Shown here piece by piece: positions 47,118 through 57,571 of a DNA stretch of 64,000 nucleotides. Position 1 is the first letter of the stretch, and the number at the start of each line of letters is the position of its first letter. A model generated the notes under the pieces. The model was not told the origin of the DNA. It made no database searches and was given only the letters and a program-made list of their open reading frames with translations. The stretch covers positions 2,140,501 to 2,204,500 of the forward strand of contig NZ_CP045503.2 of the NCBI RefSeq assembly GCF_007004545.3, written 5' to 3'. Both the position numbers and the translations under genes were made by a program. This DNA comes from Shewanella eurypsychrophilus (GTDB lineage: Bacteria; Pseudomonadota; Gammaproteobacteria; Enterobacterales; Shewanellaceae).

Positions 47118-49940
47118 ATGCACCAAGGCATCATGAAAGCCTGGCTCGAATCATCACACCTTAGTGGTGCCAATTCGACCTATGTAGAAGAGATGTATGA
47201 AGCCTATCAAGAAGACCCTCAGTCTGTTGCAGAAGACTGGCAAGTGGTTTTTGATAACCTCCCTCATGCCAACGGCGCATCGGCTGATGTACCCGAAGCA
47301 GCCCACTCTAAAGTACGTGACTATTTTCGTAGCTTAGCTCTTGAAGGTCGTCAGAAGGGCCTAGCCCGTGCGACTGATCCTGAAGTTGATGCTAAGCAAG
47401 TTAAAGTCCTGCAGATGATTAATGCTCACCGTTTTCGTGGCCACCAGAATGCCAATCTTGACCCTCTGGAGCTTTGGAAACGTGACACAGTCTCTGAACT
47501 GGACCCGGCCTATCACGGCTTAACTGGCGAAGATATGCAGCGTGAATTCAATACTGGTTCATTTGCTCATGGTGGCGATACCATGCAGCTTGGTGAACTT
47601 GTAAACGCATTGAAGGCTACATATTGTGGCTCTATCGGTGCTGAATACATGCACATTACCGATACTGAAGAGAAGCGCTGGATACAGCAAAGGTTAGAAC
47701 CTTCTTTAGGTAGAGCTAATTACGACAAAACAGCTAAAACTCGCATTCTTCAAGGCTTAAATGCTGCAGAAGGTATTGAAAAGTATTTAGGTGCTAAATT
47801 CCCTGGCGCGAAGCGTTTTTCTCTTGAAGGTGGCGATGCACTCGTCCCTATGATGAGAGAGATCATTTATCGTGCGGGTGATGCTGGTACCAAAGAAGTC
47901 GTCGTCGGTATGGCCCATCGTGGTCGCCTTAATTTACTGGTGAATGTCTTAGGTAAAAAGCCTGCTGAATTATTTGACGAATTTGCCGGCAAGCACAGCG
48001 ATGAACTCAACGGTTCGGGTGATGTTAAGTATCATCAAGGTTTCTCCTCCGACTTTGAAACGCCAGGCGGTAATGTCCATCTTGCCCTTGCGTTCAACCC
48101 ATCGCACCTAGAGATCGTTAACCCAGTGGTTATGGGTTCTGTTCGTGCTCGCTTAGATCGCCGCGGTTGTTCTGACGGCAGACAAGTATTGCCGATAACT
48201 ATTCATGGTGACTCAGCCATTACCGGTCAGGGTATTGTACAAGAGACGTTTAACATGTCTCAGACTCGCGGTTTTACCGTGGGCGGTAGTATTCGTATCG
48301 TCATAAACAATCAGGTTGGTTTTACTACTAACTTGACTGAAGACGTTCGTTCTACTGAGTACTGTACCGATATCGCTAAGATGGTTCAGGCACCCATTTT
48401 TCACGTCAATGCCGATGATCCAGAGGCGGTTGCTTTTGTGTCTCAGCTAGCTGTGGATTACCGCAACGAATTTAAGCGTGATGTGGTTATCGATCTGGTT
48501 TGTTATCGTCGTCATGGCCATAATGAAGCCGATGAGCCGAGTGCGACTCAGCCATTAATGTATGCAAAAATCAAGAAGCATCCTACGCCACGTAAGATCT
48601 ATGCAGACAGATTGATTGCCGAGCAGACCTTAGGTGCTGATGATGTGACCTCTATGGTTAACGATTATCGAGATGCACTCGATCACGGCGATTGTGTCGT
48701 GTCTGAGTGGCGTCCTATGACACTGCATTCGGTTGACTGGTCTCCTTATATCAACAGAGAGTGGAACGAAGACTATCCTGCTCAGATGTCGATGGAACGA
48801 ATCAATAATTTAGCTGATAAAATCAGTTATGTTCCTGAAAATCACAAGCTACAATCACGCGTCGCTAAGATCTACAAAGATCGCGCATTAATGGCTAGCG
48901 GTGAGAAATTGCTTGATTGGGGTTTTGCAGAAACGCTGGCTTATGCGTCGATTCTTGAAGATAAGAAACGTATTCGCATTACTGGTCAAGATTCAGGTCG
49001 TGGCACTTTCTTTCATCGTCACGCTGTGTTGCATAACCAAACTGATGCATCAGCTTATATGCCACTGCGTAATATTGCCGATGAACAGGGTCCGATTGAC
49101 CTTATCGATTCGGTACTTTCTGAAGCGTCTGTACTTGCCTTTGAATACGGTTACGCGACTGCCGAGCCTAGCGGATTAACACTTTGGGAAGCTCAATTTG
49201 GTGATTTCGCTAACTGTGCTCAAGTGGTTATCGACCAATTCCTATCTTCTGGTGAACAGAAGTGGGGCCGTTTGTGTGGCCTGACCATGTTGTTGCCTCA
49301 TGGGTATGAAGGTCAAGGACCTGAGCACTCGAGTGCTCGTCTGGAACGTTTTCTGCAACTTTGTGCTAACCACAATATGCAGGTATGTGTCCCTTCGACA
49401 CCGGCTCAGGTTTATCACATGCTACGTCGACAGGTTGTACGCCCAATGCGTCGTCCTCTGATCGTCATGTCACCTAAGTCTTTACTGCGTCATCCATTAG
49501 CTGTGTCTAGTATGGAAGAACTTGCCCAAGGCAGCTTCCAGACCGTGATCCCTGAGATGGATACCTTAGATAGTACTAAGGTTGATCGCGTGGTGTTCTG
49601 TAGTGGTAAGGTTTATTTCGAACTGCTAGAAAGACGTCGCAAAGAGAGTCTGACTAATATCGCGCTTATTCGTGTTGAACAGCTTTATCCGTTCCCGCAT
49701 GAAGATATGGTGCAAATATTATCTCAATACCAGCACGTTAAAGATTTTGTATGGTGTCAAGAAGAGCCGCAGAACCAGGGAGCCTGGTACTGTAGCCAGC
49801 ATCATTTCTGGAGTGCAGTCCCTGCCGGCGCACAGTTGACTTATGCCGGCCGTGAAGCATCTGCTGCACCTGCATGTGGTTATCCAGCACTGCACGCTCA
49901 GCAACAAGATTCTTTGATAAAAACAGCATTAAAACTTTAG
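47118..49940 (+). CDS. sucA: 2-oxoglutarate dehydrogenase E1 component
   Basis: 940 residues, thiamine-diphosphate dehydrogenase of the 2-oxoglutarate complex (EC 1.2.4.2). The N-terminus MHQGIMKAWLESSHLSGANS is that of the family. The start at 47118 follows GAAAGGAA. Thiamine-binding residues are in GMAHRGRLNLLVNVLGKKP and GDSAITGQG; the C-terminal domain has LLPHGYEGQGPEHSSARLER. Confidence 0.97.
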   Translation: MHQGIMKAWLESSHLSGANSTYVEEMYEAYQEDPQSVAEDWQVVFDNLPHANGASADVPEAAHSKVRDYFRSLALEGRQKGLARATDPEVDAKQVKVLQMINAHRFRGHQNANLDPLELWKRDTVSELDPAYHGLTGEDMQREFNTGSFAHGGDTMQLGELVNALKATYCGSIGAEYMHITDTEEKRWIQQRLEPSLGRANYDKTAKTRILQGLNAAEGIEKYLGAKFPGAKRFSLEGGDALVPMMREIIYRAGDAGTKEVVVGMAHRGRLNLLVNVLGKKPAELFDEFAGKHSDELNGSGDVKYHQGFSSDFETPGGNVHLALAFNPSHLEIVNPVVMGSVRARLDRRGCSDGRQVLPITIHGDSAITGQGIVQETFNMSQTRGFTVGGSIRIVINNQVGFTTNLTEDVRSTEYCTDIAKMVQAPIFHVNADDPEAVAFVSQLAVDYRNEFKRDVVIDLVCYRRHGHNEADEPSATQPLMYAKIKKHPTPRKIYADRLIAEQTLGADDVTSMVNDYRDALDHGDCVVSEWRPMTLHSVDWSPYINREWNEDYPAQMSMERINNLADKISYVPENHKLQSRVAKIYKDRALMASGEKLLDWGFAETLAYASILEDKKRIRITGQDSGRGTFFHRHAVLHNQTDASAYMPLRNIADEQGPIDLIDSVLSEASVLAFEYGYATAEPSGLTLWEAQFGDFANCAQVVIDQFLSSGEQKWGRLCGLTMLLPHGYEGQGPEHSSARLERFLQLCANHNMQVCVPSTPAQVYHMLRRQVVRPMRRPLIVMSPKSLLRHPLAVSSMEELAQGSFQTVIPEMDTLDSTKVDRVVFCSGKVYFELLERRRKESLTNIALIRVEQLYPFPHEDMVQILSQYQHVKDFVWCQEEPQNQGAWYCSQHHFWSAVPAGAQLTYAGREASAAPACGYPALHAQQQDSLIKTALKL

Positions 49941-49970
49941 TTACAAACTATTTAAAAAGGATAGCTCATA

Positions 49971-51161
49971 ATGAGTATCGAAATTAAGGTACCCGTACTG
50001 CCTGAATCTGTTGCTGATGCAACTATTGCCACTTGGCATGTGAAAGCTGGTGAACAAGTTTCTCGCGATCAAAACCTGGTTGATATCGAAACTGATAAAG
50101 TTGTACTCGAAGTTGTTGCTCCAGAAGATGGCTCTATCGCTGAATTCTTAGCAGAAGAAGGTGACACTGTTTTAGGTGAAGCTGTTATCGCTAAATTTGT
50201 TGCTGGTGTGGTAGCCGGACAAGAAGTGACTAAGGCTGAAGCTGAAGCATCCGCTCCTGAAGTTGTTGAAGAGACTAGCGATGCCCTAAGCCCTTCAGTT
50301 CGTCGTCTGATTGGCGAACATAACCTTGATGCAAGTAAGCTTAAAGGCACAGGTGTTGGTGGACGTATCACCAAAGAAGATGTTGAAGCATTTGTTAAGA
50401 ACGCAAAGGCTGCACCGGCTCCTGCTGCAAGTGCGCCCGCAGTTGTAGCGCCATTGGCTGATCGCAGCGAGAAGCGTGTTCCTATGTCACGCCTGCGTAA
50501 GACTATTGCTAAGCGTCTTCTGGAAGCTAAAAATTCCACAGCCATGTTGACTACGTTTAACGAAGTCAACATGCAGCCTATCAAGGATATCCGTAAGCAG
50601 TATCAGGAGATTTTTGAGAAGCGTCATGGTGTTCGTCTGGGCTTCATGTCTTTCTACATCAAGGCCGTGACTGAAGCACTGAAGCGTTTTCCTGAAGTGA
50701 ATGCGTCAATTGACGGTGATGATATCGTTTATCACAACTATTTCGATATCAGCATTGCAGTATCGACACCACGTGGTTTAGTGACACCTGTATTGCGTGA
50801 TACTGACACCATGAGCCTTGCTGACATTGAACGCAATGTTCGTGAATTAGCTCTTAAAGGTCGTGATGGCAAGCTAACTGTTGCAGATATGACGGGTGGA
50901 AACTTCACCGTGACCAATGGTGGTGTATTTGGCTCATTGATGTCGACACCTATTTTGAACCTGCCACAAAGCGCTATCTTAGGCATGCATGCCATTAAAG
51001 ATCGCCCTATGGCAGTTAATGGTCAGGTTGAAATCCTGCCCATGATGTACCTAGCACTCTCTTACGATCACCGTATTGTCGATGGTCGTGAGTCAGTTGG
51101 CTTCTTGGTTGCCATTAAGGACTTCCTCGAAGATCCAACTCGTCTACTGTTAGATTTATAA
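49971..51161 (+). CDS. sucB: Dihydrolipoamide succinyltransferase (E2)
   Basis: 396 residues. The lipoyl domain at the N-terminus carries the lipoylated lysine in [13 protein letters not shown] subunit-binding domain (about residues 105-140, [17 protein letters not shown]) and an Ala/Pro linker follow. The catalytic domain ends [16 protein letters not shown], with the active His. AAAAGGAT precedes the ATG. Confidence 0.97.
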   Translation: MSIEIKVPVLPESVADATIATWHVKAGEQVSRDQNLVDIETDKVVLEVVAPEDGSIAEFLAEEGDTVLGEAVIAKFVAGVVAGQEVTKAEAEASAPEVVEETSDALSPSVRRLIGEHNLDASKLKGTGVGGRITKEDVEAFVKNAKAAPAPAASAPAVVAPLADRSEKRVPMSRLRKTIAKRLLEAKNSTAMLTTFNEVNMQPIKDIRKQYQEIFEKRHGVRLGFMSFYIKAVTEALKRFPEVNASIDGDDIVYHNYFDISIAVSTPRGLVTPVLRDTDTMSLADIERNVRELALKGRDGKLTVADMTGGNFTVTNGGVFGSLMSTPILNLPQSAILGMHAIKDRPMAVNGQVEILPMMYLALSYDHRIVDGRESVGFLVAIKDFLEDPTRLLLDL

Positions 51162-51178
51162 AATAGTACAGTGACACC

Positions 51179-51241
51179 ATACCAGTCACGTCTCAGGATG
51201 TGATTGGTATTACCCTCGTTACTGGCCCAGAAAGAGCCAGT
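51179..51241 (+). other. Two tandem RNA hairpins between sucB and sucC
   Basis: ATACCAGTCAC..GTGATTGGTAT (51179-51210; 11-bp stem, one G:T) is followed by ACTGGC..GCCAGT (51221-51241). Without a T-run they look like processing or stability hairpins rather than terminators. Confidence 0.55.
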
Positions 51242-51274
51242 TAAATTTGATAAGAAGTATATGGATAGATCATC

Positions 51275-52441
51275 ATGAATTTGCATGAGTATCAGGCAAA
51301 AGCTCTATTTGCCGAATATGGTTTGCCAGTGTCAGAAGGTTTTGCTTGTGATACACCACAAGAAGCCGTTGAAGCTGCTGGAAGAATTGGCGGTGACACT
51401 TGGGTTGTTAAGTGTCAAGTACATGCAGGTGGCCGTGGTAAAGCGGGTGGCGTTAAAGTTACTAGCTCTAAAGACGAGATCCGCGCGTTTGCCGAACATT
51501 GGTTAGGTAAAAATCTGGTAACGTACCAGACAGATGAGAAGGGTCAGCCGGTTGCTAAGATTTTAGTAGAAACCTGCACCGACATCGCCAACGAATTGTA
51601 CCTAGGTGCCGTTGTCGATCGCGCTTCACGTCGTGTGGTATTCATGGCTTCTACCGAAGGCGGTGTTGATATTGAGACTGTGGCTGAAAATACGCCAGAG
51701 TTGATCCACAAGGCTATCATAGATCCATTGACAGGTCCTCAGCCATTCCAGGCTCGTGATCTTGGCTTCAAGTTGGGCCTAAACCCGACTCAGATGAAGC
51801 AGTTCACTAAAGTCTTCATGGGCTTAGCTAAGATGTTTGAAGACCATGATTTCGCACTACTAGAGATCAACCCGCTGGTTATTACCGACGAAGGCAACAT
51901 TCACTGTCTTGATGGCAAGATTGGCATCGATGGTAATGCACTATACCGTCAGCCTAAAATTCGTGACATGCACGATCCATCACAAGATGATGCTCGTGAA
52001 GCACATGCAGCTAAGTTCGAGCTTAACTATGTCGCACTAGACGGAAACGTCGGTTGTATGGTTAACGGTGCGGGCCTTGCTATGGGAACTATGGACATAG
52101 TTAACCTACACGGCGGCAATCCAGCTAACTTCCTTGATGTTGGCGGCGGAGCGACTAAAGAGCGCGTTGCTGAAGCGTTCAAGATCATTCTGTCTGACGA
52201 TAACGTTAAAGCAGTATTGGTTAACATCTTCGGTGGTATCGTGCGTTGTGACATGATCGCTGAAGGTATTATCGGTGCAGTTAAAGAGGTCGGTGTAACC
52301 GTACCTGTTGTTGTCCGTCTTGAAGGTACTAACGCAGAACTTGGCCGTGAAGTATTGGCTGGTTCAGATCTCGATATCATCGCTGCCACGAGTCTTACTG
52401 ACGCGGCTCAGCAAGTTGTTAAAGCTGCGGAGGGCAAATAA
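51275..52441 (+). CDS. sucC: Succinyl-CoA synthetase beta subunit
   Basis: 388 residues, ATP-grasp subunit (EC 6.2.1.5). [20 protein letters not shown] is the family start, and the ATP-grasp region [15 protein letters not shown] is present. C-terminal signatures include [15 protein letters not shown]. Its stop overlaps the sucD ATG by one base (TAATG). Confidence 0.97.
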   Translation: MNLHEYQAKALFAEYGLPVSEGFACDTPQEAVEAAGRIGGDTWVVKCQVHAGGRGKAGGVKVTSSKDEIRAFAEHWLGKNLVTYQTDEKGQPVAKILVETCTDIANELYLGAVVDRASRRVVFMASTEGGVDIETVAENTPELIHKAIIDPLTGPQPFQARDLGFKLGLNPTQMKQFTKVFMGLAKMFEDHDFALLEINPLVITDEGNIHCLDGKIGIDGNALYRQPKIRDMHDPSQDDAREAHAAKFELNYVALDGNVGCMVNGAGLAMGTMDIVNLHGGNPANFLDVGGGATKERVAEAFKIILSDDNVKAVLVNIFGGIVRCDMIAEGIIGAVKEVGVTVPVVVRLEGTNAELGREVLAGSDLDIIAATSLTDAAQQVVKAAEGK

Positions 52442-53313
52442 TGTCTGTCTTAATCAATAAAGATACTAAAGTTATCTGTCAGGGCTTTACCGGCGGTCAA
52501 GGTACATTCCACTCTGAGCAAGCTATCGATTACGGTACCCAGATGGTGGGTGGTGTTTCACCTGGCAAAGGCGGTAAAGTTCATCTTGGTCTGCCAGTAT
52601 TTAATACAGTTAAAGAAGCGGTAGCTGAAACTGGTGCTACAGCATCTGTTATCTATGTACCTGCTCCTTTCTGTAAAGATGCCATTCTTGAAGCTATCGA
52701 CGGTGGCATCGAGCTTATCGTTTGTATCACTGAAGGCATCCCGACTCTGGATATGCTTCAGGTTAAAGTTAAGCTTGAAGAAACTGGTGTTCGTATGATC
52801 GGTCCTAACTGTCCAGGTGTTATCACTCCTGGTGAGTGTAAGATTGGTATCATGCCTGGTCACATCCACAAGCCGGGTAAAGTCGGTATCGTTTCTCGCT
52901 CAGGTACACTGACCTATGAAGCGGTTAAGCAGACTACCGATGAAGGTTTCGGTCAGTCTACTTGTGTTGGTATCGGTGGCGATCCAATTCCTGGTACTAA
53001 CTTCATCGACGTTCTTGAGTTATTCCAGAACGATCCACAGACCGAAGCGATTGTGATGATCGGTGAGATCGGTGGTACTGCTGAAGAAGAAGCGGCTGAG
53101 TACATCAAGGCTAACGTGACTAAACCTGTTGTTTCATACATTGCCGGTGTTACTGCACCTGAAGGCAAGCGTATGGGCCATGCTGGCGCAATCATTGCCG
53201 GTGGTAAAGGTACTGCTGAAGATAAGTTTGCCGCTCTTGAAGCTGCAGGCGTAACGACTGTTCGTTCACTTGCCGATATCGGTAAAGCACTTCGTACTAG
53301 AACAGGTTGGTAA
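52441..53313 (+). CDS. sucD: Succinyl-CoA synthetase alpha subunit
   Basis: 290 residues. CoA-binding Rossmann fold near [16 protein letters not shown], and the phosphorylated His in [10 protein letters not shown]. SucC and SucD form the enzyme that makes ATP or GTP from succinyl-CoA. Last gene of the block; strong terminator follows. Confidence 0.97.
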   Translation: MSVLINKDTKVICQGFTGGQGTFHSEQAIDYGTQMVGGVSPGKGGKVHLGLPVFNTVKEAVAETGATASVIYVPAPFCKDAILEAIDGGIELIVCITEGIPTLDMLQVKVKLEETGVRMIGPNCPGVITPGECKIGIMPGHIHKPGKVGIVSRSGTLTYEAVKQTTDEGFGQSTCVGIGGDPIPGTNFIDVLELFQNDPQTEAIVMIGEIGGTAEEEAAEYIKANVTKPVVSYIAGVTAPEGKRMGHAGAIIAGGKGTAEDKFAALEAAGVTTVRSLADIGKALRTRTGW

Positions 53314-53328
53314 ATACCCTTTCTGTTT

Positions 53329-53355
53329 AAAAAAGGCGCCTTTGGCGCCTTTTTT
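53329..53355. terminator. Bidirectional intrinsic terminator after sucD
   Basis: AAAAAAGGCGCC, TTT, GGCGCCTTTTTT: perfect 12-bp GC-rich stem, with T-runs on both sides, between convergent genes. Confidence 0.94.
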
Positions 53356-53417
53356 GTTACCTATCTTTTATATGGGAATGGTGATCCCTTTTGACATATT
53401 TAACAGCTCAAGGCATA

Positions 53418-55070
53418 TCATGCCTGATGTTTAAACTCGGCGGGAGTTAACACATAGAGGTCATCGGCATAGAATTGATCGCTACGGCTAGTGCTCCACC
53501 AAGCTGACCATACCTCATCAACGAGACGGTCTGCACTGTCATCGATAAGTGCATTCGGCGCTAGTGGCTCGATAAGGCTGCCGACAGACATTAAAAGACC
53601 GTAAGGTGAGCGGCGCTTTACCATCTGGGGCATCAGCTTAGCAGGATCATCTAATCCCATACTGCCTACAAGTTCATAGAAACTTTCTAGCGTGTTGTGA
53701 TGGAAATTTTTAATCCTTTGGCTTTTTTGCTCGACATTTATTGCTTTGGATCTAGCTGGATCTTGAGTCGCTATTCCAGTGGGGCACATATTGGTGTTGC
53801 AGTGTCTAGATTGAATACAGCCAAGGGCTAACATCATGGTACGGGCCGCGTTCACTGTGTCTGCGCCTAAAGCTATTTTTGTTAGAATATCAAAACTTGA
53901 GGCTGTTTTTCCTGACGCTATAATTCGGATCTTATCTCTTAAGCCTACACCCACTAAGGCATTATGGACAAAATAGACTCCTTCCAGACACACCATACCC
54001 AATCGATTACTAAACTCAACTGGCGCTGCGCCCGTACCACCTTCTGCGCCATCAACAGTAATAAAGTCTGGTGTTATGCCTGTTTCAAGCATGGCCTTAC
54101 AGACTCCTAAAAACTCAGCAGGATTACCGATACAGAGTTTAAAGCCAACGGGTTTACCACCACTAAGCGTTCTTAAGCGGACTACAAACCTAAGTAGGGC
54201 GATGGGTGTGGTGCATTCAGGGTTAACTGCTGGAGATATACAATCCCTGTCCATGGGGATATGGCGAATAGCAGCAATTTCACGAGTAATTTTTGCTTTG
54301 GGTAAGACGCCTCCGTGACCCGGCTTAGCCCCTTGACTGAGCTTTATCTCAATCATCTTTATTTGAGACCGTTTAGCCATAGTTTCAAAGGTATCTGGAT
54401 TGAAATTACCTGATTCATCGCGACAACCAAATAAGCCTGAGCCTATTTGCCAAACGATATCTCCGCCATGTTTTAGATGATAGGGACTTGCGCCTCCTTC
54501 ACCTGTGTTGTGATAACAACCCGCTTGTTTAGCGCCTAAGTTCATTGCTTCAATTGCATTGGTGCTTAAGGAGCCAAAACTCATCGCCGAAATGTTCAAA
54601 TAGGAGGCGTTATAGGGTTGAGTGCAATCTGGGCCGCCAAAGGTAATTCTTTTTACATCATCAGCAATATGTTTAGGAGAAAGCGAGTGCCAAAGGCTCA
54701 GGTAGTTATCTTCCATCAGATCTCTTTGGGTGCCAAAAGCTATGGTGTCTCTAACATTTTTAGCTCTCTGGTAGACCAGTGATCTTTGCTCTCGGTTAAA
54801 GGGGCGTTCCTCAGTATCATTGGCGACGAAATATTGTTGAATCTCAATACGGTAGGATTCGAGAAAGTAGCGAATATAGGCAACGACGGGGTAAAGACGA
54901 TTGAGTGTGTGAGGACTATACTTTAGGTCATAAAAACCGATGCAAGAATAACTGAGGCTAAGAAATAGCAGCAGTATGGACAAGCCGTTACCAGTGGTAT
55001 TGAAAAGATATAGTGCGAGTAGGTTTCCAACACTGGCAATCAGCCAATATACCATTTGCATAATCGTCAT
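53418..55070 (-). CDS. Membrane-anchored FMN-binding glutamate synthase-like protein
   Basis: 550 residues. Two N-terminal membrane segments (about residues 3-45, for example MVYWLIASVGNLLALYLF) precede the glutamate synthase central/FMN domain: ISAMSFGSLS, NTGEGGASPYH, IKLSQGAKPGHGG, and the FMN-site DGAEGGTGAAP. A Cys cluster follows (CIQSRHCNTNMCPTGIATQ), like the 3Fe-4S ligands of GltB. No glutaminase domain is present, so it is not a complete GOGAT. ATG at 55070 is chosen for its AAGGAAG site. The substrate is unknown. Confidence 0.85.
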   Translation of the reverse strand: MTIMQMVYWLIASVGNLLALYLFNTTGNGLSILLLFLSLSYSCIGFYDLKYSPHTLNRLYPVVAYIRYFLESYRIEIQQYFVANDTEERPFNREQRSLVYQRAKNVRDTIAFGTQRDLMEDNYLSLWHSLSPKHIADDVKRITFGGPDCTQPYNASYLNISAMSFGSLSTNAIEAMNLGAKQAGCYHNTGEGGASPYHLKHGGDIVWQIGSGLFGCRDESGNFNPDTFETMAKRSQIKMIEIKLSQGAKPGHGGVLPKAKITREIAAIRHIPMDRDCISPAVNPECTTPIALLRFVVRLRTLSGGKPVGFKLCIGNPAEFLGVCKAMLETGITPDFITVDGAEGGTGAAPVEFSNRLGMVCLEGVYFVHNALVGVGLRDKIRIIASGKTASSFDILTKIALGADTVNAARTMMLALGCIQSRHCNTNMCPTGIATQDPARSKAINVEQKSQRIKNFHHNTLESFYELVGSMGLDDPAKLMPQMVKRRSPYGLLMSVGSLIEPLAPNALIDDSADRLVDEVWSAWWSTSRSDQFYADDLYVLTPAEFKHQA

Positions 55071-55238
55071 GATTCTTCCTTGTTCGACATAGCTAAATGA
55101 GTAAAACATCTGCTTTGTAAAGAGATTATATTGATAAATATGGGATAGGTATATAAGTTAGTTACTTAATTAGATTTAGTGAATCCATAAGAATTATTAA
55201 ACGGGTGTCACCAATAAGATTCAAATGAAGGGAGAGTT

Positions 55239-55739
55239 ATGATCATTGCTGAAACCGATAGGTTAATCATACGACAATTTGAACAACGGGATATACCCAG
55301 CATTTTTTTACTCAATAGCATCCCGGAAGTATTAACCTACATACCAGGTGAACCGATGACATGTGTTGAGCAGGCGGAAGAGATATTTAACGAGGTCATA
55401 CTTTCTAGTTATGAAGAGTTTGGCTATGGCCGATGGGCGGTAGAGCACAAACTTGATAATAAAGTGATAGGGTTTTGCGGTCCTAAGTATATTACCGAAT
55501 ATGACGAGGTAGAATTAGGTTATCGCTACTTACCTGATTATTGGGGACTGGGACTTGGTTCTGAAGCGGGTAGAAGTGCGTTAGAACAATTTCAACGGTT
55601 TGGCATTGATGAGGTGATTGCGATTATTTTGTTGGGTAATAAGGGCTCCGAAAATCTGGCCCAAAAGCTAGGAATGAAACATAGAAATCGAGATAGTTTT
55701 ATGGGTCATAAAGTGAATATATACCACAAAAAGTTATGA
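55239..55739 (+). CDS. GNAT family N-acetyltransferase (RimJ/RimL type)
   Basis: 166 residues starting MIIAETDRLIIRQFEQRD, the usual opening of the RimJ/RimL-like acetyltransferases. The acetyl-CoA loop region is YWGLGLGSEAGRSALEQF, and the late segment GSENLAQKLGMKHRN is typical. The acceptor is unknown. Single gene with AAGGGAGAG ahead of the ATG; its terminator is shared with fur. Confidence 0.9.
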   Translation: MIIAETDRLIIRQFEQRDIPSIFLLNSIPEVLTYIPGEPMTCVEQAEEIFNEVILSSYEEFGYGRWAVEHKLDNKVIGFCGPKYITEYDEVELGYRYLPDYWGLGLGSEAGRSALEQFQRFGIDEVIAIILLGNKGSENLAQKLGMKHRNRDSFMGHKVNIYHKKL

Positions 55740-55752
55740 GTTGTTGACACAA

Positions 55753-55778
55753 AAAAACCAGCTAGAAAGCTGGTTTTT
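55753..55778. terminator. Bidirectional terminator between GNAT gene and fur
   Basis: AAAAACCAGCT, AGAA, AGCTGGTTTTT: perfect 11-bp stem with A/T runs. Confidence 0.92.
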
Positions 55779-55811
55779 AAACGCTAAAGTCGGAATTAAA
55801 CTGAGTCTTCT

Positions 55812-56243
55812 TTACGCGTCGTTGTGCTCACATTCATCGTTGGTACATACACCGTAGAGATATAAGCTGTGGTTAGTCAGCTTAATGTTGTGCTTCATAG
55901 CGATTTCATCTTGGCGAGATTCGATCATGTCATCAGAAAACTCTATGACCTTGCCACATGATAGGCACACAAGATGGTCATGATGGTGTTTAGTCGCTAG
56001 TTCAAAAACCGCTTTACCACTTTCAAAATGATGGCGAGTCACGATGCCAGCATCGTCGAACTGGTTAAGTACGCGGTATACCGTCGCAAGACCAATCTCT
56101 TCACCTAAATCCAATAACCTCTTGTAAAGATTTTCAGCACTGATGTGTTGGTTTTCGGGTCCTTGCATCAGTTCTAGGATCTTGACTCGTGGTAAGGTAA
56201 CTTTCAAACCCGCTTTTTTCAGCGCCTGATTTCCATCTGTCAT
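55812..56243 (-). CDS. fur: Ferric uptake regulator
   Basis: 143 residues. Fur represses iron-uptake genes with Fe2+. Winged-helix DNA-binding domain (KKAGLKVTLPRVKILELM, recognition-helix region GLATVYRVLNQFDDAGIV), then a metal and dimer domain with HHHDHLVCLSCGKVIEF and a second Cys pair near the C-terminus (CTNDECEH). The sodN operon, with a Fur-box-like site, lies about 3.7 kb away. Confidence 0.97.
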   Translation of the reverse strand: MTDGNQALKKAGLKVTLPRVKILELMQGPENQHISAENLYKRLLDLGEEIGLATVYRVLNQFDDAGIVTRHHFESGKAVFELATKHHHDHLVCLSCGKVIEFSDDMIESRQDEIAMKHNIKLTNHSLYLYGVCTNDECEHNDA

Positions 56244-56310
56244 TACTAATCTCTTGATTGCAGAACCAGCAGTGTAGCCTTCGGTTCAATAGTGGATATT
56301 AATTTCTATT

Positions 56311-56342
56311 ATAGAGGTTAAATTGAAAACTTAAACCTCTAT
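56311..56342. promoter_or_regulatory. Inverted repeat in the fur upstream region
   Basis: ATAGAGGTTAA, nine-base spacer, TTAAACCTCTAT: the arms agree over 11 bases with one extra base. It lies about 70-100 bases upstream of the fur ATG, where a promoter operator might be. It does not match the Fur consensus. Confidence 0.5.
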
Positions 56343-56515
56343 AGAGCTTTATCTTAGTATTATCAATACAAATACAATAAATGATGAAAAATCAGAGATA
56401 AAGCATGCGATTTAAGCTTACATTTTGTATTGTTATTACGGTATTTATACTAACGCCTAGTATCGAATGTTAGATAAATGCGTCAGGCTTATTAGCATAT
56501 GTTTGGCTTGTAGTA

Positions 56516-56782
56516 ATACCAATCGGTATAAAGATATGGTCATTCAGCGAGAGTTTAGCGCTTGTGAGGCAAGGCAACGAGTGAGAGACATAGTTATTCT
56601 ACGTTTAAGCTTGTTAACGCAGTATCAGAAGTGCTAAAACTCGCCTTCCAGGAGTGTTTTTGGCTGCCTACTTCTGTGTTGACTGAGTTCAAAAGGGATC
56701 ACCATTTCCTCACTCATTCGCCTTGAATTATGCCGCCAAAAATAACTCTGAATTGACCACTTACTTATACCTATTGGTATTT
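56516..56782. mobile_element. MITE-like element with terminal inverted repeats (copy B, 267 bp)
   Basis: The left tip is ATACCAATCGGTATAAAG and continues ATATGGTCATTCAG. The complement of the right tip is ATACCAATAGGTATAAGT and continues AAGTGGTCAATTCAG. The tips share TACCAAT, then TATAA, and the subterminal TGGTCA.TTCAG with copy A (32294-32625). No transposase ORF; no clear target duplication. It sits in the cobB upstream region. Confidence 0.75.
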
Positions 56783-56814
56783 TTAGAATAAAAAATAGTA
56801 TGGAAGGATTGAAG

Positions 56815-57543
56815 ATGTATCGGCAAATAGTGGTGTTAACTGGCGCTGGAATCTCAGCTGAATCAGGTTTAAGAACGTTCAGAGATCAAGATGGGCTCTG
56901 GGAAGAACATAAAATTGAAGATGTTGCGACGCCTGAAGGTTATGCGCGAGATCCAGAACTTGTGGATCGTTTCTACAACACGCGTTGGACGCAACTCCAT
57001 AATGGTGATATCGAGCCTAATGAAGGTCACAAAGCACTTGCACGTCTTGAGCAAGAGTTTGAAGGCGAACTGTTAGTTGTCACCCAGAATATTGATGATC
57101 TGCATGAACGAGCCGGTTCACGTCGTTTATTGCATATGCATGGTGAATTGTCGAAAGGTCGCTGTCCACGTTCTCGTCAAACATTTATATTACGTGATCC
57201 ATTCGGACCAGAGCATTGTTGTACATGTTGTATTCCAGCCCAAAGGCTCAGACCACATGTGGTTTGGTTCGGTGAAATGCCAATTGGCTTAGACCGTATT
57301 CAGCATGCTCTAGACACCTGTGATCTGTTTATCGCCATTGGCACTTCCGGTACCGTATATCCGGCTGCTGGTTTCGTTGATACCGCCAATCATCACGGGG
57401 CACAGACTGTAGAAGTTAACTTGGTTGCAGCCGATCGTCATAGCCAGTTCCAGTATCACCTCCAAGGTAATGCGAGTGTGCTTTTGCCTCGTTTAGTCGA
57501 TAGAATCTTATCGGGAAGTGTTATTAGCGATATTATTGACTAA
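56815..57543 (+). CDS. cobB: NAD-dependent protein deacylase (sirtuin, CobB)
   Basis: 242 residues, class III sirtuin that removes acetyl (and often succinyl) groups from lysines. The NAD-binding start is VVLTGAGISAESGLRTFRDQ. The catalytic His is in LHMHGEL. A zinc ribbon is present (GRCPRSRQ.. then CCTCCIPA). The Tyr and Arg of FYNTRWTQL fit the YxxR pattern of desuccinylating enzymes. ATG 56815 is chosen for the GGAAGGA site; 56800 is an alternative. Confidence 0.95.
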   Translation: MYRQIVVLTGAGISAESGLRTFRDQDGLWEEHKIEDVATPEGYARDPELVDRFYNTRWTQLHNGDIEPNEGHKALARLEQEFEGELLVVTQNIDDLHERAGSRRLLHMHGELSKGRCPRSRQTFILRDPFGPEHCCTCCIPAQRLRPHVVWFGEMPIGLDRIQHALDTCDLFIAIGTSGTVYPAAGFVDTANHHGAQTVEVNLVAADRHSQFQYHLQGNASVLLPRLVDRILSGSVISDIID

Positions 57544-57571
57544 ATCACATTATGTATTGAGGTCTGAATCA

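Larger units (their letters stand above)
56244..56814. other. Divergent fur/cobB region
   Basis: This 571-base spacer carries an inverted repeat close to fur (56311-56342) and the MITE-like element (56516-56782) that ends 32 bases before cobB. The cobB promoter may thus lie in the element. No gene is seen; between 56343 and 56515 nothing definite is found. Confidence 0.6.

Noticed and set aside
53418..55070. Glutamate synthase large subunit
   Set aside because: There is no N-terminal glutaminase domain and only the FMN domain with a membrane anchor, so it is a GltB-like relative.
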